Of a stretch of DNA of 64,000 nt, positions 17,254 through 26,041 are shown one piece after another (the stretch's first letter is position 1; every line of letters begins with the position of its first letter). A program made the position numbers and the translations under genes. Location of the stretch: NCBI RefSeq assembly GCF_000282095.2, contig NZ_AKKC02000004.1:1674001-1738000 (forward strand). The letters run 5' to 3'. Origin of the DNA: Rhizobium sp. CF080. GTDB lineage: Bacteria; Pseudomonadota; Alphaproteobacteria; Rhizobiales; Rhizobiaceae. Under the pieces are notes generated by a model, which was not told the DNA's origin, ran no database searches, and saw nothing but the letters and a program-made list of their open reading frames with translations.

Positions 17254-18272
17254 TAAGCTTGCCCCACGCGCGGGTCGAAGATGCTGTAGATGATGTCGAT
17301 CACCAGATTGGTGATGATGATGCCGATCGAGACGAAGACGAACATGCCCATCAGCAAGGGATAATCGCGGGCATACATGGCGTCGTACATCAGGCGCCCA
17401 AGGCCCGGCCAGCCGAAGACGATCTCGGTCAACACCGCACCGGCCAGGATGTCCGTGACATTCAACCCGAACACCGTGATGACGGGCAATATGCCATTGC
17501 GGAAGGCGTGGAAAAGAATGCGGCCCTCGCTTAAGCCCTTGGCCTTTGCGGTGGTGATGTAGTCCTGCGACAGCGCGTCGCGCATGGAAGCGCGCGCGTA
17601 GCGAAAATTGATGGCGAGATAGCGCATTCCCAGGACGAAAGCGGGAAGAACGAGGTGGAGGGCGACGTCCCAGACATAGCCGAACCCGTGATAGACATGC
17701 CGGCTGTTGGTCATGCCGCTTGTCGGAAACCAGCGAAGGTTCAGCGCGAAATACAAAAGGGCGAGCTGCGCCAGCCAGAAGGCCGGGACGGAATAACCGA
17801 TAACGGCGAGAAACGAGCCAATGCGGTCAAAGGCCGAACGCGGCTTGCGCGCAACCGCCACAGCCAGGACGACCCCGATCACCGTGAAGATGATCAGCGA
17901 TGTCAGCATCAGCAGCAGGGTCGGCGGAACGCGCCCAGCGATCAGCGTCAGAACGTCGGATTGCAGAACGTAGGAGTAACCAAGATCGCCGGTCATCACC
18001 GATTTCAGGTATTCCCAGTACTGGACGTAAAGCGGCTGATCCAGGCCGAGCTTGGCGTAAAGCGCGGCCAGCTGCGCCTCCGTCGGTTCGCTTTCACCAA
18101 CCAGAATACTGACCGGATCGCCTGGCGCTAGATGCACGAGGATGAAATTCACTGTAATCACACCGATCAGCATGGGGACAGCGCTCAGGATCTTCAACGA
18201 GATGAATTGCAGCGTTTTCAGGTTTTCCTTCACACTGCGTTTCCTCTCAGGCGAAGAGATTGCTGGGTTCAT
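17253..18272 (-). CDS. Oligopeptide-type ABC permease, DppB-like
   Basis: This 339-residue permease has the OppB/DppB pattern: an N-terminal membrane anchor, LVHLAPGDPV after it, and an EAA loop (DYITTAKAKGLSEG...AFRNGILP). I place the start at the ATG at 18272. A frame to 18350 lacks a ribosome site, while a TTG 15 bases upstream of 18272 has AGAGGA before it and is an alternative. It is the first gene of the minus-strand unit facing the LLM monooxygenase. A TATAC-type motif lies about 80 bp upstream, so it is probably regulated with the monooxygenase. Confidence 0.85.
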   Translation of the reverse strand: MNPAISSPERKRSVKENLKTLQFISLKILSAVPMLIGVITVNFILVHLAPGDPVSILVGESEPTEAQLAALYAKLGLDQPLYVQYWEYLKSVMTGDLGYSYVLQSDVLTLIAGRVPPTLLLMLTSLIIFTVIGVVLAVAVARKPRSAFDRIGSFLAVIGYSVPAFWLAQLALLYFALNLRWFPTSGMTNSRHVYHGFGYVWDVALHLVLPAFVLGMRYLAINFRYARASMRDALSQDYITTAKAKGLSEGRILFHAFRNGILPVITVFGLNVTDILAGAVLTEIVFGWPGLGRLMYDAMYARDYPLLMGMFVFVSIGIIITNLVIDIIYSIFDPRVGQA

Positions 18273-18353
18273 AAGATCCGTAGCCAAAGTCTTTCCTCTT
18301 GTGATTTGTCCCCGCCGCAGGCCTTTAGGTGGCTTCTTGGTCCGCAACATATT

Positions 18354-18365
18354 GTATAATGTATA
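18354..18365 (+). promoter_or_regulatory. TATAC-type operator, copy 1
   Basis: It reads GTATAATGTATA on the plus strand (TATACATTATAC on the minus), about 80 bp before the DppB-like start. It differs by one base from the GntR-gene copy at 21826. A FadR/VanR-like GntR protein encoded at 21910 is the likely binder. Confidence 0.55.
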
Positions 18366-18546
18366 TCATAGCATCATAACTCTTGGTGGTTTGCAAGCGT
18401 TAATTTTCTGTCGAAGACTTTCCGGAAGACAGCCTATATATTTGATTTGTATACGTTTTGCTCACCGCAATTATGATGAAGCATCAGGCAAAAGTTTGTT
18501 TTTTCACTATTGACAACCGCAAATAACGGGATTTAGATCGCCGTCG

Positions 18547-18558
18547 TGCACAATATAC
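18547..18558 (-). promoter_or_regulatory. TATAC-type operator, copy 2, within a dyad
   Basis: The plus strand reads TGCACAATATAC here, about 100 bp before the LLM gene. The copy lies inside a larger dyad whose arms GTGCA (18546-18550) and TGCAC (18563-18567) flank an AT-rich centre. Confidence 0.5.
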
Positions 18559-18654
18559 GATATGCACGTGATGGCCGCCGGTGTGGTAACAAACTCGCAG
18601 ATACGCGAAGGCGTGGCTGGTCCGGGAGCATTCCTTCTAGAGGGACAAGGGAAA

Positions 18655-20001
18655 ATGAGCGAGCGACAGTTGAAGATAGGCCTCAGCCTGGTATCGAACG
18701 GCACCCATCCGGCAGGCTGGCGGCTGCCGGAGGCACGTGCGGATGCGGCGCTCGACTTTTCGCTCTGGAAGGAAATGGCGCAGGCCGCCGAGCAGGCCAA
18801 GATCCATTTCATCTTCCTGGCCGATGGCATTGCGGTACGCACCGCCGCCAGCGACGATGACGCGCTAAGCTATAGCGGCCGCATCGACCAGTTCGAGCCC
18901 CTCACCCTGATTGCCGGGCTTGCGGCATCCACGGAAAAGATCGGTTACATCGCCACCGCCTCCACCACCTATAACGAGCCCTTCCATATCGCTCGCAAGT
19001 TCGCCTCGCTGGATTTCATCAGCGGCGGTCGCGTCGGCTGGAACGTGGTGACATCCTGGAGCGAGGCCGAGGCCAAAAATTTCAGCCGAGACAAGCATCT
19101 CGAGCACTCCGTCCGCTACGGCCGGGCGGAGGAGTTTGTCGATGTCGTGCGCGGCCTCTGGGACAGCTGGGAGGACGACGCTTTCCTGCGCGACAAGGAA
19201 GGCGGCCGGTATTTCGACCCGGCCAAGATGCATGTCCTCAATCATGTCGGTGAGGATTTCTCGGTGCGCGGACCGCTGAATATCGCCCGCCCGCCGCAGG
19301 GCTACCCGGTCATCGCCCAGGCCGGATCGTCCGAGCCCGGTCAGGAACTGGCGGCACGCACGGCGGATCTCATCTACACCGCCAAGCAGAAGCGTGACGA
19401 TGCGCGCGGCTTCTACGAGAGCGTTAAGGGCCGCTTCGGCAAATACGGCCGCTCGACGGATCAGGCGCTTGTGATGCCGGGTATCATGCCGGTGGTCGGC
19501 AAGACGATGGAAGAGGCGCAGGCCAAATACCAGCGTATCCAGGAATTCATACATCCCAAGGTGGGCCTTGCCATGCTCGCCCGGACCTTCGGTGACCTTT
19601 CCGGCTACAATCTCGACGGCCCGCTGCCGGACAATCTCCCGACGCTCGACGGCGTCAAGAGCCACCGGGAGCCGCTTCTCAAGATGGCGCGCGACAACAA
19701 CCTTACGATCCGCCAGCTCTACATGAGAGTCACGGGTGCTGCCGGCCATTTGCAGCTTTGCGGCACCCCGGAAAGCATCGCCGACACGATGGAGGACTGG
19801 TTCAATGCGGGCGCATGCGACGGTTTTAACATCATGGCGCCGTATTTCCCCGACGGGCTTTACGAATTCCTCAACCTGGTCGTGCCGGTGCTTCAGAAGC
19901 GCGGGCTTTTCCGCACCGATTACGAGGGCAGGACTCTTCGTGACAACCTCGGCCTTGCCCGGCCGGCCCATCCGGCGACGCGGATGAAGCGCTCGGCCTG
20001 A
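18655..20001 (+). CDS. LLM-class flavin-dependent monooxygenase, NtaA/SnaA/DszA type
   Basis: This 448-residue bacterial luciferase-like protein has the long NtaA/DszA-type architecture: an N-terminal strand LKIGLSLVSNG, the flavin-site segment FISGGRVGWNVVTSW, and AQAGSSEPGQELAAR in the central part. These enzymes use FMNH2 from a separate reductase to oxygenate C-N or C-S bonds and aromatic N-heterocycles. The ATG at 18655 follows an AGGGA-rich site; an in-frame ATG at 18562 is too far upstream. Reductases are encoded at 22799 and 25518. The nic context suggests oxidation of a pyridine or amide precursor, though the substrate is unknown. Confidence 0.85.
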   Translation: MSERQLKIGLSLVSNGTHPAGWRLPEARADAALDFSLWKEMAQAAEQAKIHFIFLADGIAVRTAASDDDALSYSGRIDQFEPLTLIAGLAASTEKIGYIATASTTYNEPFHIARKFASLDFISGGRVGWNVVTSWSEAEAKNFSRDKHLEHSVRYGRAEEFVDVVRGLWDSWEDDAFLRDKEGGRYFDPAKMHVLNHVGEDFSVRGPLNIARPPQGYPVIAQAGSSEPGQELAARTADLIYTAKQKRDDARGFYESVKGRFGKYGRSTDQALVMPGIMPVVGKTMEEAQAKYQRIQEFIHPKVGLAMLARTFGDLSGYNLDGPLPDNLPTLDGVKSHREPLLKMARDNNLTIRQLYMRVTGAAGHLQLCGTPESIADTMEDWFNAGACDGFNIMAPYFPDGLYEFLNLVVPVLQKRGLFRTDYEGRTLRDNLGLARPAHPATRMKRSA

Positions 20002-20096
20002 TATTCCAGATGCTCGCGGGCGGGAAACCGGCGGGCATTCATGACAACAGAGCGCGATCAGAAGAACAGACAACGGGAATGGACTGGGAGAATTTC

Positions 20097-21746
20097 ATGA
20101 CAAAACGCAAAACCGAAACTGCAGGCAGTGTCAGCGTCAACCGGCGCGCCGTCCTACAGGGGTTGGCCGCCGCTGCCGCTCTTCCGTATGTGGCCATGCC
20201 GGGTTTTGCCCGCGCCGCGGATATGCCGCTTTATGGTGGCACGTTCGTTGTCGGCAGCGGCACCGAACCGCGCCACCTCAACCAGAACATCACGACGGAT
20301 TCCGCCACCAAGCTGATCTCCAACCCGATCTTCAGTAAGCTGGTCGGCCTGAAGAGCGACTTCACGCCTTCAGCGGATCTCGCCAGATCGTGGACCGTGT
20401 CGGACGACGGCCTGATCTATACGTTCAAGCTTGAGGAAGGCGTCACCTGGCACGATGGCAAGCCGTTCTCGTCCGACGACGTCAAGTTCACCTTCGAGAA
20501 GGTGCTTTTCGAATACCACAATATCGGAAAGTCGCTCGGCGCCTTCGTCGCCTCGGTAACGACGCCTGACGCCAATACCGTCGTCTTCACGCTGAAATCG
20601 CCGAACGACGTGTTCATGACCTTCGTCGCGGGACAGAGCTATATCCAGCCGAAGCACATTTATGACGGCACGGATATCATGAACAATCCGGCCAATCTCA
20701 AGCCGATCGGCACGGGACCTTTCAAGTTCTCGCAGTGGGCACGCGGCCGGGAACTGACCCTTCTGCGCAACGACGCCTATTTCAAGAAAAACCAGCCTTA
20801 TGTCGAGCGGATCGTCACCCGCTTCATTCCGGAGGCATCGGCGCGGGTGCGCGCGCTGGAAGCCGGCGAGATCGACTACGTCGCCTATTTCGATCTGCCG
20901 CCGTCCATGGTCGCCGACCTCCAAAAGAACGCCGACCTCACTGTCGTCAGTAAGGGCCACGAAGCCTGGGGGTCGATCGTCGAACTGATGATGAACCTCG
21001 ACAAGGCACCCTACAACGATGTGCGTGTGCGCCGCGCCATTACCCATGCGATCGATCGCGACTTCATCATCGCCAAGGCAAATTATGGCCTCAGCAAGAT
21101 CGCCACAGGCCCGATATCCAGCGAAATCGCCTGGGCCTACAATCCCGACACCAAACAATATCCCTTCAACATCGCCGAGGCCAACCGGCTTCTGGACGAG
21201 GCGGGCGTGGCGAAAGACGGCAACGGCATCCGCTTCAAGGCCGGCATCGTGGTGACGCGCACGATCGAGGCCAACCTCAAGGCGGCGCAAATCATTGCGG
21301 AACAACTCAAGAAAGTCGGCATCGCCGCCGAAGTACTCAGCATGGACGCCGCGACGACCACCGAGGCCGTCTATACCAAGCGCGAATACGACATGTTCAT
21401 CCAGAGCCTGACCACGGGTCCAGATCCGGCCATGGGCATGCAGCGCCAGTATATCTCGTCCAACATCCGGCCGATTCCGTTCACGAACGGCATCGGCTAC
21501 CGCAATCCGAAGGTCGATGACCTGCTCGCAAAAGCCGCCGGAGACCCTGATCGCCAGAAGCGCGCGGTGCTTTACAAGGAAGCGTCTGCGGTGCTCTGCG
21601 AGGATGCAGCGCTTGTCTGGCTGTACGAGAATGCGGCCTACTCGGCTTTCAATTCCGCCTTCGGAAATCTCCACAGCTGGGCGGCGGAATCGATCTACAG
21701 CTATGGGGATGTCTTCTGGAAGGAAGGCGAATCCAAACGCTCGTAA
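20097..21746 (+). CDS. Oligopeptide-type ABC substrate-binding protein (family 5), Tat signal
   Basis: This 549-residue periplasmic receptor starts at the ATG at 20097 with GGGAG upstream. Its leader contains the twin-arginine sequence VNRRAVLQGLAAAAALPYVA, ending near GFARA, so Tat export is likely. The mature protein has family-5 features: GTFVVGSGTEPRHLNQN near the start, YTFKLEEGVTWHDGKPFSSDD and GTGPFKFSQW. It supplies the DppBC-like permeases on the opposite strand and the fused ATPase at 23849. Tat export of this receptor may mean it folds before export. The ligand is unproven. Confidence 0.88.
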   Translation: MTKRKTETAGSVSVNRRAVLQGLAAAAALPYVAMPGFARAADMPLYGGTFVVGSGTEPRHLNQNITTDSATKLISNPIFSKLVGLKSDFTPSADLARSWTVSDDGLIYTFKLEEGVTWHDGKPFSSDDVKFTFEKVLFEYHNIGKSLGAFVASVTTPDANTVVFTLKSPNDVFMTFVAGQSYIQPKHIYDGTDIMNNPANLKPIGTGPFKFSQWARGRELTLLRNDAYFKKNQPYVERIVTRFIPEASARVRALEAGEIDYVAYFDLPPSMVADLQKNADLTVVSKGHEAWGSIVELMMNLDKAPYNDVRVRRAITHAIDRDFIIAKANYGLSKIATGPISSEIAWAYNPDTKQYPFNIAEANRLLDEAGVAKDGNGIRFKAGIVVTRTIEANLKAAQIIAEQLKKVGIAAEVLSMDAATTTEAVYTKREYDMFIQSLTTGPDPAMGMQRQYISSNIRPIPFTNGIGYRNPKVDDLLAKAAGDPDRQKRAVLYKEASAVLCEDAALVWLYENAAYSAFNSAFGNLHSWAAESIYSYGDVFWKEGESKRS

Positions 21747-21825
21747 GAGCCTGCCCATGCGAATTGAGGTGGCCCTAAGACGTTTTCAGGGGATTTCGGC
21801 CACCCCTACCATTGATTGAAAGCCC

Positions 21826-21837
21826 TATACAATATAC
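21826..21837 (+). promoter_or_regulatory. TATAC-type operator, copy 3 (GntR gene)
   Basis: The sequence is TATACAATATAC, about 75 bp upstream of the GntR-family regulator gene, followed by an AAATTT dyad. This position would permit autoregulation. Confidence 0.55.
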
Positions 21838-21909
21838 GAAATTTCGTAGCGTTTTCTGCGATTTTTCGAGAGGCTCAACAAATGAGCCCTTTTATTTGGA
21901 GGAATACTT

Positions 21910-22674
21910 TTGGTTAGCAAAGCAAGGACGCCGGACAAGGCGATCGGTTCCAGACGCAAGGGTGATGCCGGCAGCAGGATGCGGGTCGTCTCCAAGGAGC
22001 CGATCCACGAGCAGATCCTTCCGCATATCCGGCGCGACATCGTGCTGAACCGCTGGGCGCCCGACGAACGCCTGCCGGAAATGGAGCTTTGCGAAGAATT
22101 CGGCGTATCGCGCACCCCGCTGCGTGACGTGCTGAAAATCCTTGAAGTCGAGGGCCTTGTAACGCTGCTTCCGCATGTGGGAGCGATCGTCACGCCGCTC
22201 GATCCGCCCGATCTCGCCGAAAAGCTGGAGGTCATGAGCGGGCTTGAGCAGATGTCGGCGATGAAGGTGGCGGAACTGCAGCCTTCCGCAGCCATCCGCG
22301 AGATCGAGCGGCTGCACAAGGCGATGGCGGTTGCGGCCAAGAACGGCCAGATCAGCAAGTATTACGCACTGAACGACGAATTCCATCGCGCCATCGTGCT
22401 GGGCTGCAACAACAATACTCTTGCAAAGATGCATGAGACGGTGATGTGGCATGTCAGCCGCGCCCGCAACTATGCGAACGAACGGGAGACGCTGACGAAA
22501 AGCGCCGCTGAACATCACGACGCGATTGTCGACCGCATCATTGCCGGAGACGCCGACGGGTCCGCTCGCGCCATGCGCGAACATCTCAAGGAAGTTATCA
22601 ATACGGTTTTGGCCCGCCTGTCCCGGGAACCGGGTTCGCATGCCGTTTCGACGATGAAGAACTCGGCTGCCTGA
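21910..22674 (+). CDS. GntR-family transcriptional regulator (FadR/FCD type)
   Basis: This 254-residue regulator has an N-terminal winged helix at about residues 30-95 (EPIHEQILPHIRRDIVLNRW, ELCEEFGVSRTPLRDVLKIL, VTLLPHVGAIVT) and an all-helical FCD effector domain with the metal-site pattern of Asp/His residues (NDEFHRAIV, EHHDAIVDRI). The start is a TTG at 21910 behind a strong GGAGGAA. It lies within the nic/LLM region and has a TATAC-type motif before it, so it is the probable local repressor. The ligand is likely a pyridine acid or a pathway intermediate, which is inference. Confidence 0.9.
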   Translation: MVSKARTPDKAIGSRRKGDAGSRMRVVSKEPIHEQILPHIRRDIVLNRWAPDERLPEMELCEEFGVSRTPLRDVLKILEVEGLVTLLPHVGAIVTPLDPPDLAEKLEVMSGLEQMSAMKVAELQPSAAIREIERLHKAMAVAAKNGQISKYYALNDEFHRAIVLGCNNNTLAKMHETVMWHVSRARNYANERETLTKSAAEHHDAIVDRIIAGDADGSARAMREHLKEVINTVLARLSREPGSHAVSTMKNSAA

Positions 22675-22737
22675 GGGCAGCCGACCGGTCATGAGCTTCG
22701 ATCCTGGTCAGGTTGACGGGCAATGCGATTGAAGTAT

Positions 22738-22749
22738 TATACGATATAC
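22738..22749 (+). promoter_or_regulatory. TATAC-type operator, copy 4 (reductase operon)
   Basis: The sequence is TATACGATATAC, about 50 bp before the flavin reductase gene and differing by one base from copy 3. It would place the reductase, ATPase and ribB-like genes under the same regulator. Confidence 0.55.
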
Positions 22750-22798
22750 AAAATTTGATGAATTTGGACGCAGATCCAAATCATAAGGGAACAGAAAG

Positions 22799-23794
22799 AT
22801 GCAGGATATCGACAACTCCATCTCGATCGAAGCGGGAGAGCCTTCCGAGGACCCCAAGGCTTTCCGTCGGACGCTGGGTCAGTTCGCGACCGGCGTCACC
22901 GTCATCGCGACGGAACAGGATGGCCGGCCAGTCGGCGTCACGGCAAACTCCTTCAGTTCCCTGTCACTCGATCCGCCCTTGATCCTCTGGTCGATCGCCC
23001 GCACCTCCCGAAGTTTCGCCACCTTCAGCACTGCGTCGCATTTCTGTGTCAGCATTCTGGGGGAACACCAGATCGACGTATCGCAGAAGCTTTCCAGCTC
23101 CAAGGAAGACAAGTTCAGCGACGTTTCCTGGCAGCCGGGGATCGGAGGATCGCCGATGATCACGGGCGCGATTGCCACGCTGGAATGCAGCACGTTTGCG
23201 GTCCAGGACGGCGGAGATCATATCATCCTGATCGGCAGGGTTCTGCGCCACAAGCGCCATGTCGGAAAAGCGCTGCTCTACGCGCAGGGCCAGTATGGCG
23301 TCGTCGACGAGCATCCGGCCTTCAAGGCGCAGGCCAGCGATGCAACGGCACCCCAGACGGTCCGTTCCCTGCGCGAACTGCCGCTGACAACGCTTCTCTA
23401 TCTGGCGCATCACAATTCGTCGGCCGCTTTCGAGCGTCATCGCCGCGAGGAGAACATTTCCCTTGTTCAAAGCCGCATCCTGTCTGCGTTGACCCGCCAG
23501 TCGCCGATGTCGCGACAGGCCATCATTCGCCAGGTTTACATGACGCCCCAGACCGTCGAGGACGCGCTGGGCGAGCTTCTGCAGCGCGGCGGCCTCACGC
23601 AGACGGAGGGCGGCCAGTTCAGCCTTTCGGAAGCCGGCCATAAACTGGCCAGATCGATCCGGATGCGGCTTCAGGAATACGAACGGGAACAATTGGCGGG
23701 CATTCCGCCTGAGAGGCTGGAAGTGACGCGCGATGTGCTGGCGCGCTTCATCGATGGCCTGGCAGAAAAGACGGTCGTTGACGGCGCCGCGTGA
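22799..23794 (+). CDS. Flavin reductase with C-terminal winged-helix (MarR-like) domain
   Basis: Residues about 20-170 of this 331-residue protein form a flavin reductase-like split barrel (FRRTLGQFATGVTVIAT, GVTANSFSSLSLDPPLILWS). From about residue 190 a helical winged-helix-like domain follows (SRILSALTRQSPMSRQAIIRQ, TVEDALGELLQRGGL). This layout recalls the reductase C1 of the Acinetobacter 4-hydroxyphenylacetate hydroxylase, whose MarR-like tail inhibits until effector binds. It probably supplies FMNH2 to the LLM enzyme at 18655. It heads an operon with the ATPase and riboflavin-related genes. Confidence 0.85.
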   Translation: MQDIDNSISIEAGEPSEDPKAFRRTLGQFATGVTVIATEQDGRPVGVTANSFSSLSLDPPLILWSIARTSRSFATFSTASHFCVSILGEHQIDVSQKLSSSKEDKFSDVSWQPGIGGSPMITGAIATLECSTFAVQDGGDHIILIGRVLRHKRHVGKALLYAQGQYGVVDEHPAFKAQASDATAPQTVRSLRELPLTTLLYLAHHNSSAAFERHRREENISLVQSRILSALTRQSPMSRQAIIRQVYMTPQTVEDALGELLQRGGLTQTEGGQFSLSEAGHKLARSIRMRLQEYEREQLAGIPPERLEVTRDVLARFIDGLAEKTVVDGAA

Positions 23795-23848
23795 AGACGG
23801 TCGCGATCAGCAGCGAAGATATGACTTGAGAATAAAAGGGGACTAAAG

Positions 23849-25489
23849 GTGACCGAACAGAACCCAGCCGATGGTGCAGCCATCTCGCCTATTCTATCCG
23901 TCAAGGGACTGACGGTGGACCTTCCTCGCACCATGGAACGGCGCCACGCGGTCAACAACATTTCCTTCGATCTGATGCCGGGAGAAATCCTATGCATCAT
24001 CGGTGAATCCGGCTCTGGCAAGTCGGTGACGGCCAATGCCATCATGGGCCTTCTCCCGCCGGCAATCCGGGTTTCGGCTGGCAGCATCACCTTAAATGGC
24101 GTGGACATGCTGAATGCCGATCCACAGAAGCTTCGCAGTCTTCGTGGCCGCGCGGCCTCTATGGTGTTCCAGGATCCCCTCTCCTCCCTCAACCCGGTCA
24201 TGACGATCGGTGACCAAATCGTTGAGGTGATGACTGCCCATAAGGTTGGTACACCGCAGAGCCGCTCGGAAAAGGTCATCGACCTCCTCCACGAAGTCGG
24301 CTTGCCCGAACCCGAAGTAATGGTGCGCCAATATCCTTTCCGCCTTTCGGGCGGGCAGCGCCAGCGTGTGATGATCGCCATGGCGCTCGCTCTCGACCCT
24401 GACGTTCTAATCGCCGACGAGCCGACCACGGCACTGGACGTAACGACGCAAGCGCAGATTCTCGAGTTGATCCGCAGGATTCAGCGCCGCAAGAATATGA
24501 GCGTGATGTTCATCACCCATGATTTTGGCGTCGTGGCGGAGATCGCCGACCGTGTCATCGTCATGGAAAAGGGCCATCTGGTCGAACAGGGTCCCGCCTC
24601 GAAGGTGCTGACCACGCCCGGGCATTCTTATACGCAACGGCTGATCGCCGCGGTCCCGCGCATGAGTGAAGGCGACCGAGCCAAGCCGGACGAACCCCCG
24701 ATCGTGCTGGAAACCCGCGGCCTCATGAAGACCTTCCGGATCGGCGGACTGTTGAGACCGAGCCGAACCGTACATGCCGTCAACGATGTGAATATCTCGG
24801 TCCGCAAGGGTCAGACGCTGGGGATCGTCGGCGAGAGCGGCTCTGGCAAGTCTTCGCTCGGCCGATTGCTGGTCAAGCTGATGAACAGCGATGAGGGCCA
24901 GATCATCTTCAACGGACAGGACATCGCGCGCCTTAGGGAAGACGAATTCCGCACGATGCGCCCATTCATTCAGATGGTGTTCCAGGATCCGTTTGCCTCG
25001 CTCAATCCTCGCCATACGATCGGCCGTATTCTGACCTCCGGTCCGATGGCCCATGATATTCCGCTTTTCGAAGCCCGGGCGAAGGCCTTGCGCTTTCTCG
25101 AGCTGGTAGGCTTGGACCATGGCGCCTATGACCGCTACCCGCACGAATTCTCCGGAGGCCAGCGCCAACGCGTGGGGATCGCCCGCGCACTGATGTTCGA
25201 TCCGCTGGTGCTTATCGCAGACGAAGCGGTATCGGCGCTTGATGTCTCTATCCAGGCGCAGGTTCTACAGCTCCTGGGGAAGATCCAGAAAGAGTTGAAC
25301 GTCGCCATCGTCTTTATCACCCACGACCTGCGGATTGCCAGCCAGATCTGCGACGATGTTGCGGTGATGCACCGTGGGAGGGTGGTGGAATACGGCCCGC
25401 CCTCCCAGATATTTCGCGCTCCGACCCATGATTACACGCGCCAGCTGATATCGGCCATTCCCGGCAAGGAATGGGAACCCGCGGCGTAA
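23849..25489 (+). CDS. Fused dipeptide-type ABC ATPase (DppD-DppF)
   Basis: This 546-residue protein has two complete nucleotide-binding domains. Both halves show Walker A GESGSGKS (one in each half), [16 protein letters not shown] signatures and Walker B segments ([18 protein letters not shown]). It energises the DppBC-like permeases at 16369-18272 and serves the receptor at 20097. A GTG at 23849 is used, about 7 bp after AAAAGGGGA. Splitting of one importer across both strands of a regulated region is notable but its parts match. The substrate is unproven. Confidence 0.9.
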   Translation: MTEQNPADGAAISPILSVKGLTVDLPRTMERRHAVNNISFDLMPGEILCIIGESGSGKSVTANAIMGLLPPAIRVSAGSITLNGVDMLNADPQKLRSLRGRAASMVFQDPLSSLNPVMTIGDQIVEVMTAHKVGTPQSRSEKVIDLLHEVGLPEPEVMVRQYPFRLSGGQRQRVMIAMALALDPDVLIADEPTTALDVTTQAQILELIRRIQRRKNMSVMFITHDFGVVAEIADRVIVMEKGHLVEQGPASKVLTTPGHSYTQRLIAAVPRMSEGDRAKPDEPPIVLETRGLMKTFRIGGLLRPSRTVHAVNDVNISVRKGQTLGIVGESGSGKSSLGRLLVKLMNSDEGQIIFNGQDIARLREDEFRTMRPFIQMVFQDPFASLNPRHTIGRILTSGPMAHDIPLFEARAKALRFLELVGLDHGAYDRYPHEFSGGQRQRVGIARALMFDPLVLIADEAVSALDVSIQAQVLQLLGKIQKELNVAIVFITHDLRIASQICDDVAVMHRGRVVEYGPPSQIFRAPTHDYTRQLISAIPGKEWEPAA

Positions 25490-25517
25490 TTCGAAAGATA
25501 CAGGGGCGAAAACTACC

Positions 25518-26033
25518 ATGACTTCATCTTCCGAACGGGATATTGGCCCGGGAGAATTCTGGAAAGCAGTCGGGACGCGGGCATGCGGCGCCTCCATCGT
25601 CACGGCACGGGATGCGGCCGGGCCGGCCGGCTTCTTGGGGCTTTCCCCCACGCACCTTTCGGCCTCGCCACCGATGCTGATGGTCTCGGTGGGCAACACG
25701 ACGTCGGCGCTGGGGACGATTCGCAATGCCGGGCACTTCGCAATCAATTACCTCACTCTCGACGACAGGGACCTAATCGACATCTTTGGTGGCAAGACCG
25801 CTGCGAAGGGTGCCGACCGGTTCGAGGCAAATCGATGGTCGACGCTCTCTTCCGGTGCACCGGCTCTGTCGAAAGCGCTCGGCGTCCTCGATTGCCGCCT
25901 GGAGGAACTGATTGAGCGGCATGGCGCGACTATCGCTATTGGCCGGCTCGTCGATTTCCGGCTAGGCTCCGGCGAGCCGGCATTGATGTATCAGGGAAGC
26001 GTTTCGACGCTCCAGCCAGGCGTGCCGAAATAG
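25518..26033 (+). CDS. Flavin reductase domain protein
   Basis: This 171-residue protein has the flavin reductase-like (HpaC/RutF) split barrel, with GASIVTARDAAGPAGFLGLS and SPPMLMVSVGNTTSALGTI near the N-terminus. It is probably a second small reductase that passes reduced FMN to a monooxygenase. It lies 28 bp after the fused ATPase and 8 bp before the ribB-like gene. The presence of two reductases near one LLM gene may mean that one also serves another monooxygenase or that they differ in pyridine-nucleotide use. Confidence 0.82.
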   Translation: MTSSSERDIGPGEFWKAVGTRACGASIVTARDAAGPAGFLGLSPTHLSASPPMLMVSVGNTTSALGTIRNAGHFAINYLTLDDRDLIDIFGGKTAAKGADRFEANRWSTLSSGAPALSKALGVLDCRLEELIERHGATIAIGRLVDFRLGSGEPALMYQGSVSTLQPGVPK

Positions 26034-26041
26034 GCTCAGAC

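Larger units (their letters stand above)
18273..18654. other. Divergent control region between dppB-like and LLM genes
   Basis: These roughly 380 bp hold no gene. They are AT-rich and contain two copies of the TATAC-RW-TATAC motif, one nearer each divergent gene. This is the layout expected if one regulator controls both transport and oxidation genes. Confidence 0.6.

Noticed and set aside
20370-21758. 462-residue open frame on the minus strand
   Set aside because: It is antisense to the family-5 binding protein, whose signal peptide and motifs are clear.
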